From: Thamnaconus septentrionalis
Lineage: Eukaryota; Chordata; Actinopteri; Tetraodontiformes; Monacanthidae
Length of the DNA stretch: 64,000 bases
Assembly: GCA_009823395.1 (NCBI GenBank)
Contig: CM020516.1
Span: forward strand, 9,118,001-9,182,000
Direction of reading: 5' to 3'
The notes below the pieces were generated by a model. It searched no databases and had not been told where the DNA came from. It saw only the letters and a list, made by a program, of their open reading frames with translations. Shown here piece after piece: positions 31,681 through 44,328 of the stretch. The position numbers and the translations under genes are program-made. Each line of letters opens with the position of its first letter. Position 1 is the first letter of the stretch.

Positions 31681-32478
31681 AAGTTGTTTTTTCCCCCCTT
31701 CCTTTCCTCCTCGTCGGAGTGCCCTTCAGTTGCCATCCTAGAAAATCCGGAACAAGTATGCGCCGGCCGTCCAGTTCAACGTCCCTGGAGTGGAGCGGTT
31801 GCTCGCAGATTTAATTTCTGCGGGATCGCACCCCGGAACCCGAAGCGGAGGGGAGAAGGGGTTAATTTTGACTTTTCAATCGCAGCCTCGGCGCCGCCGA
31901 GGAGGCGAGCCGAAAAGTGCTGACTCACTCCCAGCGTGCTGGTTGTTGTTCCCCCTTACAGATGTGACCGTTAATAGGCCCGCATCCATAATCATTAGCG
32001 TGTCTCAGTGCACAGGTACCCGATGGGCCCCGTGCGTCTGCCATTTGGTCTCGGTTCACTGTGCTCGTCTGCAGATGTGAGCGAGAGACGCGCACCTGCT
32101 CGAGGGGCCGGGTGTGTGTGTGTGTGTGTGTGTTGGGGGCGGATGGGGGGGTGCGGATGCTCCCGAAACAGATCGCCGCCATCCGTCACAGCTCACGCTA
32201 CGCTCGCTCTGTCGGAACAAGGCCCCGGTTCCGGTCCGGCGGCCCTCAGACTGTAGGTCAGCGGCCGTCTCTGGTGATGAACCCTCCCTGGCATGAATCA
32301 TATCCTCTTGTCTCTTCATACCCTGGCCACAACGCACTTCTGAAACCTCATCGCCTCCCGCGGACGCCTCGGGCAATCAAGCGCGCCGAGGGAGGCTCAG
32401 GTGAGGACTCCCGGATGAAGACGGCACCTTAAAAGCAGGACGTGAACTGATGATTGTAAGACACGGAGGATTTCCAAA
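31681..32478. other. Gene-free stretch
   Basis: Mixed sequence with a GT repeat at about 32112-32132. The part around 31960-32080 is complex and might be another conserved element. No exon seen. Confidence 0.45.
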
Positions 32479-32618
32479 AATCCATCCGTCCATTTTCCAT
32501 ACCCGCTTCCTCCTGCGTCAGGGTTGCGCGGGTCTGCTGGAGACTATCCCAGCTGTCATGGGGCGAAGGCTGGGTTACACCCTGGACAAGGGTTGCCAGT
32601 TCATTGCAGGGCCACATA
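32479..32618 (-). repeat. 3' half of a tRNA-derived fish SINE, split by a transposon
   Basis: TCCATCCGTCCATTTTCCAT, ATCCCAGCTGTCATGGGGCG and ACACCCTGGACAAGG are the familiar body of a widespread fish repeat. On the minus strand this is the distal part; the tRNA-like head lies at 33253-33484, past the insertion. Confidence 0.75.
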
Positions 32619-33254
32619 GGCCACGTTCAGACTGGCAGCCAAAATCCAATTTGTAGCCAATCCAGATTGAAACCGGGTTGCTCTTTAGTAGTCTGAACAG
32701 TCACAAATCACATGAAATCCAGTTTTTGCAAGACCGGATTGATGTAGTTTCAAATGGAATTCGGACAGATGGGTCTCAGTGTGAACAGCTCCAAACACGC
32801 AGATCGGTTTTGACTGTCCGTGAGGCCACTCTACGCGACGCAAGACCCAATGCGCCAGACCGGAGAGCGCCACTCCAGGTGCGGAACTGTAACGTAAAAG
32901 GAGCGTACAGAAGAAGTAGGAAACAGCAGTGACTGGACAGAGGAGGAAACTCATTGCCTCATCAGTCTGTGGGGAGATAGCTCCATCCAAGCCAAGCTCC
33001 AGGGCATGGATCACAACAAGTGCCGCTGTTGCAATGATATGATGTCACACACTACACGCTACGCTGGACGATGCCTCAGCTCCGACGTCGCTGCTGCAGC
33101 AACCTGTCAGATTAGTCAATAATGTGGCCCAGTCTGAGCAGAGCCACATCCCATTTGGACACTTGCTAAAAACAGTGTGGACAGTCAGCCCTAAAAATCG
33201 GATTTGAGAGGGAATCTGATTTGAATCAGATTCGCCTGCAGTGTGAACGCAGCC
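32619..33254. mobile_element. DNA transposon inserted in a SINE
   Basis: Ends GGCCACGTTCAGACTGGCAG and, at the right, the complement of GGCTGCGTTCACACTGCAGG: imperfect terminal inverted repeats. Removing it rejoins the SINE as CCACATAGAGATAAAC. The duplicated target is ATA (32616-32618 and 33255-33257); microhomology makes up to CATAG possible. With the internal MYB/SANT-like remnant this suits a PIF/Harbinger-type derivative, but superfamily is not certain. Confidence 0.7.
32898..33119 (+). pseudogene. MYB/SANT-like domain remnant of the transposon
   Basis: From 32931 the frame reads DWTEEETHCLISLWGDSSIQ and then AKLQGMDHNK before degenerating and stopping at 33120-33122. The W-TEEE-LI-LW-SIQ-L pattern is typical of MYB/SANT-like (trihelix-type) DNA-binding domains carried by some DNA transposons and domesticated genes. 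A stop at 32895 and the lack of a start mean it is a fragment. Confidence 0.6.
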
Positions 33255-33484
33255 ATAGAGATAAACAACCGTTCGCACGCTCACACACATGCACATACAC
33301 ACCAATTCAGAGTTCCCAATTTGCCTCACATGCATGTTTTTGCACTGTAGGAGGAGCTGAGAACCCACGCAGACGCAGGGAGAACATGCAAACTCTGCAC
33401 AGAAAGGCCCCAGGCCCCGGAATCAAACCCGCAACCTTCTTGCAGTGAGGAGACTGCGCTAACCACTGCGCCACCATGTCGCCC
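33255..33484 (-). repeat. tRNA-like head of the split SINE
   Basis: Minus strand from 33484: GGGCGACATGGTGGCGCAGT, with an A-box-like TGGCGCAGTGG and a B-box-like GGTTTGATTCC, then the CAAACTCTGCACAGAAAGGC complement typical of this fish SINE. It is transposed RNA-gene sequence, not a functional tRNA. Confidence 0.75.
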
Positions 33485-35680
33485 AATTTCCTAAAATAAG
33501 ACGGAACAAAAAAGGAATAATGGGGGGGGGGGGGGACAAACGGAAAAAAAAACTTGCCGGGTCCCTGACGGGCATCAGGCCACACTTCACACTACATTTG
33601 TTGATATGTGCATGCATGTGCATGTCTCATGCCAGCCCGCTTCCCATCAAGCCCTAATGAGGCCAGCTGGCTCCTCGCTCCGACCAAACCAAACTGGAGA
33701 GACGGCAGAGTCCTGGCTCTGCCTTCGCCTTGAACGGCCCCACCTCCCCGAAGCCCGCTGCCCCGTCTCCTCCGGATATCTTGGAGAACCACGGACGGCT
33801 GAGCACACACGGCAGATTTGGAAGTGGCGTGTGTTTGACAAAAAAAAAAAAAAAAAAAAAAAAAATCGAGCCCGTCTCCCTCGGCCAGGGCCTGAATTAG
33901 AAAGTCCACGGCTGAAGCCCCCCTCCCCCACCACCACCACCCCCAACACATCCCCAGACCTGCCTTCTCGGTTTCCCACTGCCGCTGTGTTTTTTTTTCC
34001 ACCTCTACAGCAGCTGTGGCGATGTCGAGGTCTGCTGTACAACAGCAGAAAGGCGGAGATATACCCCGAGGCGCAGTCCAGGGAATATTGTTCTTGACTA
34101 TAGACGAGGAAGCGCAGCCGATGTAACGTATACCTACAGTTAGTACAATGGAGGAAAAAAAAAACCAACAAACAAACAAAAAAACAGAGGAAGATAAAAA
34201 GAGATTCCAGACAAGGCATCATGTTGTGCTTTTTCCGAAAAGGTCAAAAGGCCGCGGGACACGCGGGACACTCTGGCGCACGTCGGCTTCTCTCCCGCCG
34301 CCGACTTCTGCTGCGCCCCCCCCCCGCCGAACAGGAAGATAATTTCTTATTAGGCCGCGGCAGTTAATTACACAGCAGACTAATTAGAGACATTTTCACA
34401 TTATCAACAGGCATCGTTGTTGATAAAAGCCAACGAGGTCTGCCGAGAGACTCGCCTTGTCCAGGCTGTCGCTTGGCACGCGCGCGGTGTCCATGTGGGT
34501 GAGTCGGTCCGGCGGCTGAAGAAAAAAAAATTAACAATACGACACACCTCCGATTGCCCGGGACAAAATGAATGCGCGACATTTGCTTGCGCAACATGTG
34601 CGCGCCAAAAAAACGAAACAAAAACTCGGTGCATAATGCGCCCGCACGTGCGTATAAGCATCGACGTTAATTTGTGTACGGATGCACATAAACAATGCAC
34701 AAGCACAACCCGTGCGCCCACCACCACCCACCACCACTTTCCATCCAATCAGCTTGCAGATCTTGTGCGGCGAAGACTGCAGGCTGCGTGTGAGCTTTTT
34801 TTTGCCCAGGAAGAGAGACCAGGACCGGGGGGAACACCTTAACAGGTAGCCCTGGGGTGCTTACCAGAGTTCGGGCAGCCGAGGGGAAAGAGTGGCTCTG
34901 GGAAGCCGTAGCACCACTATCCTCTCTGTCCACTGATTATGAAGCAGGTCCCAGACGGGTGCCTTCAGGAACCCCCCAGGCTACTCACAGCCTCCCTCTC
35001 CTCTGTTACAGGATCTGTCGCTGGGGGATTCGACTGAAGTGTGAAGAGGGGTGTATGTGGGAGACGTGCCTGGAATTCTAAATATGTATGTGCGGAAATC
35101 ATTTGTTGTCACTATAATGATAATAATAATAATAAAAAAAGGTTGGTGGGGGGGTGGGGGAGTTTTGTTCTGGTAATAGGTTTGATGAAAAAACAAAATT
35201 GCACTGTACATTGTCAGCGTGAGATTAATCTCAGATCATCATCATTTGGGTTTGACTGGGGTGTTTTGCAGGTGGAGCTCAGCGTGTCTCGGTTGTTGGA
35301 AGCCATCAAACCCCGCCGCCACCTCTCCCCCCTCAAAAAAAACCCCGAAAATGTCCTGGTTTGTATGCGCTGCAGGAGCCGAGAGGAAAAGGTCTCAGCA
35401 CCAGGACTCAACTATAACCCCGCCTTGAGTTATGATGACATCCCAAGTTTGCAAAAAAGCCCTCTGGCTTTCAGCATCTCGGACATGTACGTGTGCATGG
35501 ACACGCTGGTGTCAAACTCCTCGCAAAGTCCAAGAAGAAGAAGAAGAAGAAGAAGAAGAAGAAGAAGAAGAAGAAGAAGAAGAAGAAGAAGAAGAAGAAG
35601 AAGAAGAACCTGAGGAGGAGAAGAAGGGTGGCGAAAAAAAAAAAAAAATCATAACTAATGAGTCCATTTAGCGCCCAGCA
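33485..35680. other. Gene-free stretch with low-complexity tracts
   Basis: Poly-A of about 26 at 33840-33865, and (AAG)n of about 26 units at 35532-35608. An open frame at 35041-35613 is discussed as a weak observation only. Confidence 0.45.
35532..35608. repeat. (AAG)n trinucleotide repeat
   Basis: Uninterrupted for about 77 bases; homopurine on the plus strand. Confidence 0.97.
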
Positions 35681-37600
35681 CCTGACTTTGGCCCGTGATC
35701 TCCGGGAGACATTAGAGGCAATTTGCCATCGACTTCAGGGCTGGCGTCCCAAACGTTATCAATGAGCCTGTCAGGTAGAGACCTAACCTCCCTTTGTTTC
35801 CTCCCAGCTCCGCTCCCCCAGCACTGCTCCCCGGGCCCCCGAAGAGGAACCAGCGGCACGGTGTCACACACCTGTTTGGCTGGAGGCTGCGGCCCGGCGA
35901 CGCTCGCAGCGGTGGGGCGTCGCGTTGGCACCCCCGCCTGCCCCGTTCCCCCTACTTCACCCACCCCTCCTGCCCGCACCCGCCCCCTCCAACCCCCCCT
36001 TGTCGCTGCCTGCTACGCCCCGTGGATGTGTCAAAATGGCAGATGATGGTTGGGGTGTGTGCAGCTGCTTGGGAAGAGGAGTGCCAAGGGCGCTCATTTC
36101 CTGCGGTGAGTTTTAATTTGCTCTACCCCGCGTCTTCTGTAGGAACCCCCTACCCCTCACCCACTCACACACACACACACACACCACCACCACCACCCCT
36201 TCCCCACCTACACACACACACACACACACAAACACGCACACAAACACATTTGTCTGCTCCCATAAACACCCGTCTCGCCGCCGCCACAATAAAACGCGCA
36301 CATTGTACACAAATCTGCCGGCACCCAAAGGGGTAGAAAAATAAAATTAAAAAAATAACAAAAAAAAAAAAAAAAAAAAGACGCCGCCCTGCGTGCGTGC
36401 CCAAGTAGAGGTGAGCGCAGGTGGGGAAACAGGATGGTGCCAGGAAGTGAAGTTGTGGAAAGCGCACTCTTCTTCAAACTCCAAACAAAACTGTGCGCTC
36501 AGATGATCTAACTGGTGCATGTAGGAATCTTCTCAGAAGCACTCGGCGGAGTGAGAGGGAGAAAAAAAAAAAAGAGACAAGTCGCACACACACACACACA
36601 CACAGACTCAGAGAAAGTAAAAAAAAAAAAGCAGCCCTGCTGATAGAATGCGCGGCTAGCATAGCGGCGGTGAGCGAGGGGTCTGTGTCTCCTGACATCC
36701 GCTCTGCAGTTGTCACTGGTAACTTAAATCCCCATTGATCAGACAGCTCGAGTGAATTTGTGTTGCTGTGTTTCTTTCGCCCACCCCCCACCTCATCCCG
36801 TCGCCCCCCTTCCCTTCCCCCTCCTCCTAACTCCCACTTTGCGAACAAACCCATTTTCACACGGGGCACACGCGCATACCTGACAGTTACACCCAAACAA
36901 GCCTCGCTGTTTACTTGAGAACAAACACATAGACGCCAACCAGCAAATCTATTCTCAATACACACATCACCCCAGACGTAAAGAGATTCAATTTTCGCCT
37001 ACCGGGAGTGTTTCCATTTTTTTTTTTTTTTTAACGCAACAATTTTTTTTTCTGCCTCCCCTCTCCCTTCCCCTCGCTGTGTCAAGACAGCTGCCTTTGA
37101 TGTTAGCATCTAATATACGGGGCTAAAAAACTATAGTTTGCTACGAGCTGACAGATAAAACAGTGCAAGACGCCATTACCCTGCAAAGCAGAATAATGAG
37201 GAGACCTGAACACACAGAAGACAGGAGCCCAGTTGAATTACCGTGGTCTCTCATCCAAGGTGGGAGCTTTTTGACAGCTTTCCAGGCAGCACAACACATT
37301 ACCATACTGACGCTGCTCTGTAGTGCCAAAGAAAAGCTTTGATGAAAACATAACTGGGAAACTGGGAAATCTTTATACGTGTGTGCGTGTGCGAGCGCTT
37401 TTGTGTGCGTGTGCGCGCGTGAAGGCACGTGCACGTCCACGTCCGCGCATCCACTCGTGTGTGTGTGGGCGTGCGTGCGCGCACTGCCCGCGCGCGACAA
37501 CAAAGACGGGACAACAATGGGGGAAAACCAAGCAGTGTCAAGCTGCAACTTTATGTTCGCTAATTACTAAGTGGATAGCGTAATTCTTGAGTGCGCTCCT
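35681..37600. other. Gene-free stretch
   Basis: Complex sequence at 35680-35800 could be a conserved element. C-rich sequence follows to 36010, then CA repeats (about 36166-36240), a poly-A at 36360-36379 and GT/GCGT-rich sequence (about 37379-37480). Confidence 0.45.
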
Positions 37601-38160
37601 ACTGGCCGCCACACAAGGGCCCATTTTTTGATTTAAATTCACGTTGATGATTCAGCCGCGTTATCAAAGTACGAAACGCATGCGACAATATGTCTAAAAA
37701 AGAAATCCTTCAAGTGGAGAGCCACGGCCGCCGCTGCCAAATATATTCTGCCGTTTCATTAGCGCGGCGAGCTAGTTAGTTATCCATATTCTAATAGAGC
37801 GGGCTTGATGTTTGGCTCCTTGGCAAGGACACCCTGTACTGAGTTTTGGCACGGTACTGTGCCGCAGTATGCTGCTGACTCTGGGTCTTAACGACAGGCT
37901 AAACGAAGCGGGCGTTACGGCCCCCTGGATAGGTCATTACTCGTCCGTGGCCAAGAGCTAAACTGGAGCAGGGCTTTTTAAAGAGGGGAGCAGGTGTGTT
38001 TCACCATAGGGGCTGGAGCCGGCCCAAGACCAAACAGCCTTAACGGTCTTTATCTCCTCCATAATGAGGCCACGCTCTCCACACACCCCAACTCTGCCCA
38101 CATGGACTAATGCTGGAGGTATGGAGACCCAGAACCCTCCCCCCGGTTAAATGGTGACAC
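37601..38160. promoter_or_regulatory. Candidate conserved non-coding element cluster
   Basis: About 560 bases free of simple repeats, including TGATGATTCAGCCGCGTTAT, TTCATTAGCGCGGCGAGCTA and GGTCTTTATCTCCTCCATAA. The contrast with flanking low-complexity DNA and the absence of an ORF suggest constrained regulatory sequence. Confidence 0.4.
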
Positions 38161-38752
38161 TTTCAAAATGACCCGCGCCCCGAGCGACAGAGGGACGGCG
38201 GCGATTTTCGGCGGATGAAAGTTTCGGCGGCGAGATTTTTTCCCTTATTTTTTAATCTAATAAGGCCAAATGTATTTTACGTTCAAAAGCCAAACGCTTA
38301 CCTTTACTTTTGGAGAGTTTTTTTTTTCTTTTCTTTCTCTTTTCCTTTTTTTTTTTTTTTTAAACAAGTCTGTGAACTGTGACAGGGCTCCTCTGCGCCG
38401 CGTGCGGCCCCGGATGCTGGCTGAAGTGTGTGTTTGAATGTGTGAGTGGCTGCGTACGTGAGTGTGTCTGAGTGGTATTGTCCCTCTCCTCTTTCACCTG
38501 TCTGAGTAGGTTCTCTTGTACGGTCCCCGGCGCTCCCCACAGTCTTCTCAGCCCTGTCAAATGAGTTGAACTTGATCAACATCAAACGGCATAGCATTCA
38601 AAAGTATTAGTGTTCTCTGTTGATGGGCTCCTCTTGCTATCACAAATCAGTCCCCGAGCTACTCCATTATTTATCCCTAATTCATCAGTGTTGTCTCCTC
38701 GCCCGCGCGCGCGTGGCCGGTAACGCACACATATACTGGATGGGAGCGCACG

Positions 38753-38838
<86 letters not shown>

Positions 38839-39931
38839 AAGCATCAGCACAATAATCTCTGCTTACCTTCAGCAGAGGTTTTGTTTTATCTGAGTCCTCC
38901 TCTCCTCTGTGTCATCACAGTTTGGCTACAGAATTAAAAATAGAGAGAGAGAGATGAAGGGAGGGAGGGAGGGAGGAAAAAAATCTGTGTTTTTCCTCCT
39001 GCAACCCCCCCCCCCTCCTCTCCCCAGGTCAGCGCAAAGCAAACACATTACTGAGGAGTGATTAGGCTCATGCTTGTACTTCCAAAATGCTGATTATTTG
39101 CGCGGGCCCGCCAGGCTTCTTCTTCGCCTTTTTTTGGGGGTTTTTTCGGATGTTTTTTTTTTTTTTTTCCCTTCCCTTTTTTTTTCCTCTCCGAGCATTC
39201 TGGGGATGTGAGTCCGAAAGTAGCCCCCATGGCGCCGCGACCCCCTGACCTAGCGTGGGCGATCCCACCAGATGTGGAGTGTGTGCTGGGACAGTGGCGA
39301 GGGGCAGCGCGGTCTCACGCGGGGAGGCCCTGTCTCCCCGCACTGCCACAGAGAGCATGGCCACAGGGCTTCTGTCAGCACAGTTATCAATCACGCCGCC
39401 GCTCCCTTGTTCTCTCCCACTTTTCCTTTCTCCTGCCTCTCCCATTCACACTGTTTTTTCCCTTTTTTTTTTCGTTTCCTTTTGCCACCGTCTCTCACTT
39501 TGCCTCATCCTCTGTCAGTCCCACTCTCTCTCCCGCCTGCTGCCTTTATTTCCCCCCCCTCTTAGTCTACCGGCCTTTATCATCGTCTGCCGCCGTCCAC
39601 GCCCCCCCCCCCCCCCTCGGCCCCCACCTCGCACGCTTTAACCTTCACCGTGTGCCTTTTCCTACCTCGCTCCTTAATTTGTTTCACCTCTGCCTCTTTC
39701 CTTAAAGTCTTATCGTGGACTTTTTTTTTTTTTTCGGGAAGTTGTTTAATACTCGCGCGCTTTCGATGGACAAAGCAGATGCGCCGGGAGAACGCGATAC
39801 CTCGTCCCCGAGCCCAAAGCACAATATATGGCCGCGAGATTTACCCAGGGAATCTGATTTTCATGTCCTGAGGAAATGTAGAAGCGGGCCCAAAGTGCAA
39901 ATAAAACAGGACAAAAATGGGAATCAACTCA

Positions 39932-39975
<44 letters not shown>

Positions 39976-40480
39976 AGTGGTCGCCCTAAGAGTAATACGT
40001 TCACATTACATTTGAAAATAAATATTTTTTTTTTCTCTCTGCATGCGCGTGTGTGCGCGTGCACGTGTGTGTGTGTGTGTGTGTAAATAGTGCAGCAGCG
40101 TAATGGGACATGCAGGCAGGGTCATGGGCTTGAGAAATAGATACCAGTTGTCCCTGCCATCCGGCGTGAGGTGTTCACTGACACATGGCACTTTGAAGGG
40201 CCCCGGTCCCTCCTTCCACCGCCACCCTTTGCATCTGCAATCGGGGCAAATGGTTTACAGCCAGCACAACAGACAACAACTAAATAAACAACATACCTGG
40301 GGTGGATCCCCTCCAATTCCGGACTGCCAGTCTGGCTTTGGTGCATTTTTAAAACATCACTTGGTAATTGAACTCGAACGTTCACACTGACACATTTGCA
40401 TGGGGGTAGACGGGGGGCTGGTGTAAGCAATGGAGCAGCTGGTACGCACCAGTACGACTCCGGCTCAACCAGTCCTTCTG
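38161..40480. other. Gene-free stretch
   Basis: Dominated by simple sequence: T runs near 38320-38361, a pure CA repeat at 38757-38836, T runs near 39149, a C15 run near 39603-39616, (TA)n at about 39934-39967, and GT repeats near 40065-40084. Confidence 0.5.
38757..38836. repeat. (CA)n microsatellite, about 40 units
   Basis: Perfect 80-base CA tract; the longest dinucleotide run in the window. Confidence 0.97.
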
Positions 40481-41040
40481 ACTTCATATGTAGCACTTAA
40501 TTGGTTCCCAAGGCAAGAATGAAATATTTAGCTCGCACGTCCTTTAAAATGCGATTGATTTTGATCTGACAGCTGTGCCTGTCCCGCGTGCACGCGCGAG
40601 CGAGAGGAGAGGGTGAGGGCTGTCTGGGCTTGTTGCCTGAGAACAGCGCAACAACACCCACTCAGGCGCACACAAACAGCAATATATGGCTACTGAATGT
40701 AAAGGATCACTCATGGATGCCATATGCTTTCAACCAAAGCCCCCCTTTTATATTCCCCCGTATTTAACCTCTAAGAAACAACGCGCTTGGAGCTTTGGAC
40801 GCTCATGAATGAATTTCTTCTTCTTCTTCTCTTTTTTTTTTTTTTTTTTTTTGTCTGCGCAAGTAAGTTCAAAGCGCAAATGTATACTGTGCATGGCACG
40901 GGCTCATGCAGAAACAGATAAATTTTTTAATTTCATACTGAATGTGCAAATTATTTGGTTTAATATAGCGTGCAGTTAAGAAAAAAATAACAGGAGCAAT
41001 GCAAATTTAAAAAAAAAAAAAAGACTTATGAGCTTTCACA
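40481..41040. other. Gene-free stretch
   Basis: Partly complex (40490-40760), then TTC/T tracts near 40816-40852 and A tracts near 41009-41022. Confidence 0.45.
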
Positions 41041-41560
41041 GACCAACTCTTACCAGGAACCCTGTCCCTCTGCCGGTGTTGATGGGGATTCTTATTTAAA
41101 TTGTAATGCTGGAGCCGAAGTGTGGCAGATATCCAATCAAATTGGATTAATGTCACTAATTATGTGACAGAAATGAGCGGTGAAAGGCAATGGTGTGGTC
41201 ACGCCATAACATGATAGAAATGCATTAAATGGAAACCTGCACGGGATCCATGGCCGGGAACCTCCCCCCTGTCAAACTGACTAAGCTGCAAATTACGTAC
41301 AAACGGATATATCCTTTATATAACAGCAGTGATTTTCTCCACTTTATCCTACCTGTCAAGCTCAGAACATCACAGGCTAATTCTTTATTAAGTGAAAGGG
41401 CATCGGGGACCAGATGATCCAATTTAAGTACATTGGGCAGAATAGAAGACTAATTAAAACCCATATTTTTACATTATTAATTTTGGAACTTCACTTTTAA
41501 TGAATGTGAAAAGACAGGCCTTCCATTTATACACACGTACTCTTTGGGCTGCTCGACGGG
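41041..41560. promoter_or_regulatory. Candidate conserved enhancer with paired symmetrical motifs
   Basis: Repeat-free block. It contains ATCCAAT-CAA-ATTGGAT (41131-41147), perfect inverted arms, and TGTCAC-TAATTAT-GTGACA (41151-41169), two TGACA-type TALE half-sites flanking a homeodomain core. Several further TAATT words follow (about 41440-41500). Confidence 0.45.
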
Positions 41561-44085
41561 GGAATAAGAGTTACGGCTATACTGCGGGGGCTAAGAGGAA
41601 TTTTTAAGCATCTGTGACAGACTTAATATCAAAGTTTAGACAAAGGTGTGCGCCGGCCAACTTCCGCATCGTAAACACGCCTGTTAATTGGCTGTATAGG
41701 ATTAGAGCCCGTGGTTTATTTGGGTCCGCTGTGAGGGCTGGAGACAAAAAGTAATCAGGACGTCTGTTGCCGGGGGTGCAACCTTGTCATTTCGGTCCTC
41801 ATTCTTCCTGCCGGTACCTGGAGTCAGGCGGAGGGAGGCGAGAGAGCGAGCGAGCGATTGAGCGGCGCCAACATGCCATTTAATGATGTGCCCTATTTCC
41901 ACTCACCTCTCAGCTCAAAAAGCCCTTTGCCGTTTAAGCAGCGTCACCGTTAATTGTCCATCGCGTCCTCTAATCAGATCCTCAAGAACGTGACCTAAAT
42001 TTAGCGGGCCGCTTTAATTATTTCACTTGTCCAGAGTTGTCGGGGAGAAGGGAAATAAAAACAGATAAATAAGAGAAAAACTTTCTACATCGAAACAACG
42101 CCGGAACGTCAATGGTGTCACGGCCCCAAATATTAGTATTTGTGATGCATAATAATGGTTGGGAAAAAAGGAAAAAAACAACAGCTGAATGAGTAACGAG
42201 TGTCTGGGCAAGAGAGGGATGCAAAGGGAGGAAGGTGGGATGACTTGTGTTTAGCCTTCTTAAAAAAAAGGCCTTCTCTCCGTGCACTTTCTTACACTCC
42301 CCACAGGCTAACACATCCTCAAATCCACAAATAGGCACAAGTCAGAGGGCAGCCAGTTTGCAAAATTGAGTCAAATATACAAAACAGCAATATTTAATGG
42401 CGCCTCTCTTTTTTTTCACACCAACTGACCCCGGCATGGAAACCGATCCGCGCGCTCTCTCTCTCCCTTTTCTTTTTCCTCCGGTTTCAGGAAACTCTTG
42501 GAAGGCAAAAGCAACATCCTGAGTTGGTGAGGAGACAGGAGAGGTGCTGACATGCCGACAGGCAGGGGATCCTGGGAAAAGCCACAGACAGGAAGAGCCT
42601 GACTGACTTTGACCCCCGAGGTCAAGGCTGGGGGCTCGGTAACTGAAAGATGTTTCCAAGCCACACTCAGACCATCATAGAGTTTTAGAGGAAATAGCTC
42701 AGAAATACTGTATGCTGTGAAATCTTTTTATTGCTCGCCCTTTTGTTTTGGCTCTTTGAGACATAAAATGCATTTTGGCCCTGAGCTATATTTGACTTAT
42801 TTGTTTGAGGGTTACTGTATGTAATTGAGTTGAGCTCAAGTCCATTTCTCATCCCTATAATGTGGAAAAACAATATTTTTTCAGTGTCTAGATGTGCCGT
42901 GACTAACGGAATTATGGATGATGGGAAATGTGGAGATCTGTGTGACAAAAATTTCGTGTAGAACAAAAGCGCAGTGTTCCTTTTCTGTTCCAATTCCTGA
43001 CATGTGTTTTGAATAGAGCAAAGTTTCTCCGCTTCTTTTTCTTTTTTTTTTTAGCCCCCCTTTTTTTTTCCTTTTTTTGTCAGTGCTTCGCGCGGCCGGT
43101 CTCCAAAGGGCCTTTACTGTTAAACCAAATTGTGCTAGAGGAAATTGTCCTCTCCCCAGCCTGGCAGAAGATCCCATAAATCAAGGCATCCATCGTTTGT
43201 CACACCTCTGTCTCCGAGCTCGTGGCTCAGACCCTCCACGATTCCGACTCTTCTGACTTTTTTTTTCTTTTTTTTTTTCTCTTCCCGGCTCAAACGTATC
43301 CATCAAGCCCGCCGAGTGGCCCGCCAGTCGCCTGGGCGATCGATGGGTGCGATGTTCCCTCCCTCTCGGCCCGCGTGCCTCTCCGGCTGTGTGGGAAGGG
43401 GTAAGAGGAACCTCATTTTAGCTGGTTTTAGCCCCGGGCCACTACTGTGATTTTACCCCGTGCTCCTGGCCTGACGTCATTAAAGATGCATGATGATGGA
43501 TACCGTGAAGTCAACCTCTCCAAGGGGGTTTTGAGATAAAAAAAAAAAAAAGAAGAAGAAGAAGAAGAAAACACCTTGCTTGTTTTTTTGTTTTTTAGAT
43601 CACACTAAGAATAAATCAAGTCTGTTTAAATGCGCTAGTTGCAACTGGATGCATGTGACTAATCTTTCCGCGCGCATCAGAGCGGGAGAGGAGTCCAGCG
43701 TTTGATGGTGAGGAGGCATGTTTTGACCAGTTGGTGGTGCTCCTGTCACAGTGAAATCGCTGCGCGCTCCTCTCGCTGCAAGTCGGAGCTGCGCGCACTC
43801 GCGGCTGCGGCGTTGGGTTTCCGAAGCTGAGCTGCAGCGTTAAAACACAATGATGCAAATTTAGATTTCATATCAAGACATGCTCGAGAAATTGTTTTCT
43901 CCTTCTCCTCTTTTGCAACTGAAACTTGTTCTTTGCCGCCACTAATTTTAGATTCTCCCGCTTCTACTTTTTCTGCCCTCTCTCTCTCTCCCTACAATCT
44001 GATCCCTATCTTCTCCTCCTACTGCATGTACATGTTTATGCAATGATTGAGGATATTCATGAGGCCCTGCAACATCATATTCCAC

Positions 44086-44158
44086 AAAGAAGAAGAAGAA
44101 GAAGAAGAAGAAGAAGAAGAAGAAGAAGAAGAAGAAGAAGAAGAAGAAGAAGAAGAAA
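44086..44158. repeat. (AAG)n trinucleotide repeat
   Basis: About 24 uninterrupted AAG units; the third long GAA/TTC-class tract in the window. Confidence 0.97.
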
Positions 44159-44327
44159 ATCCACTCATTTGCATGTTGCATGATCTTTTTTACTGCTGGA
44201 ATTTCCGTGTAGCACACACACACACACAAATCTCCAATGTGCAGCAACGATACCAGAATATTTAACCTTTAATTTTCGACTTAAGGTGTTGAAGTAGTTT
44301 AGTTCGATGTAACACATAAGTTGGACG

Positions 44328-44328
44328 G

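Noticed and set aside
33255..33484. tRNA-like A and B boxes on the minus strand
   Set aside because: They are the head of a SINE, followed by the SINE body, and do not fold as a complete tRNA.
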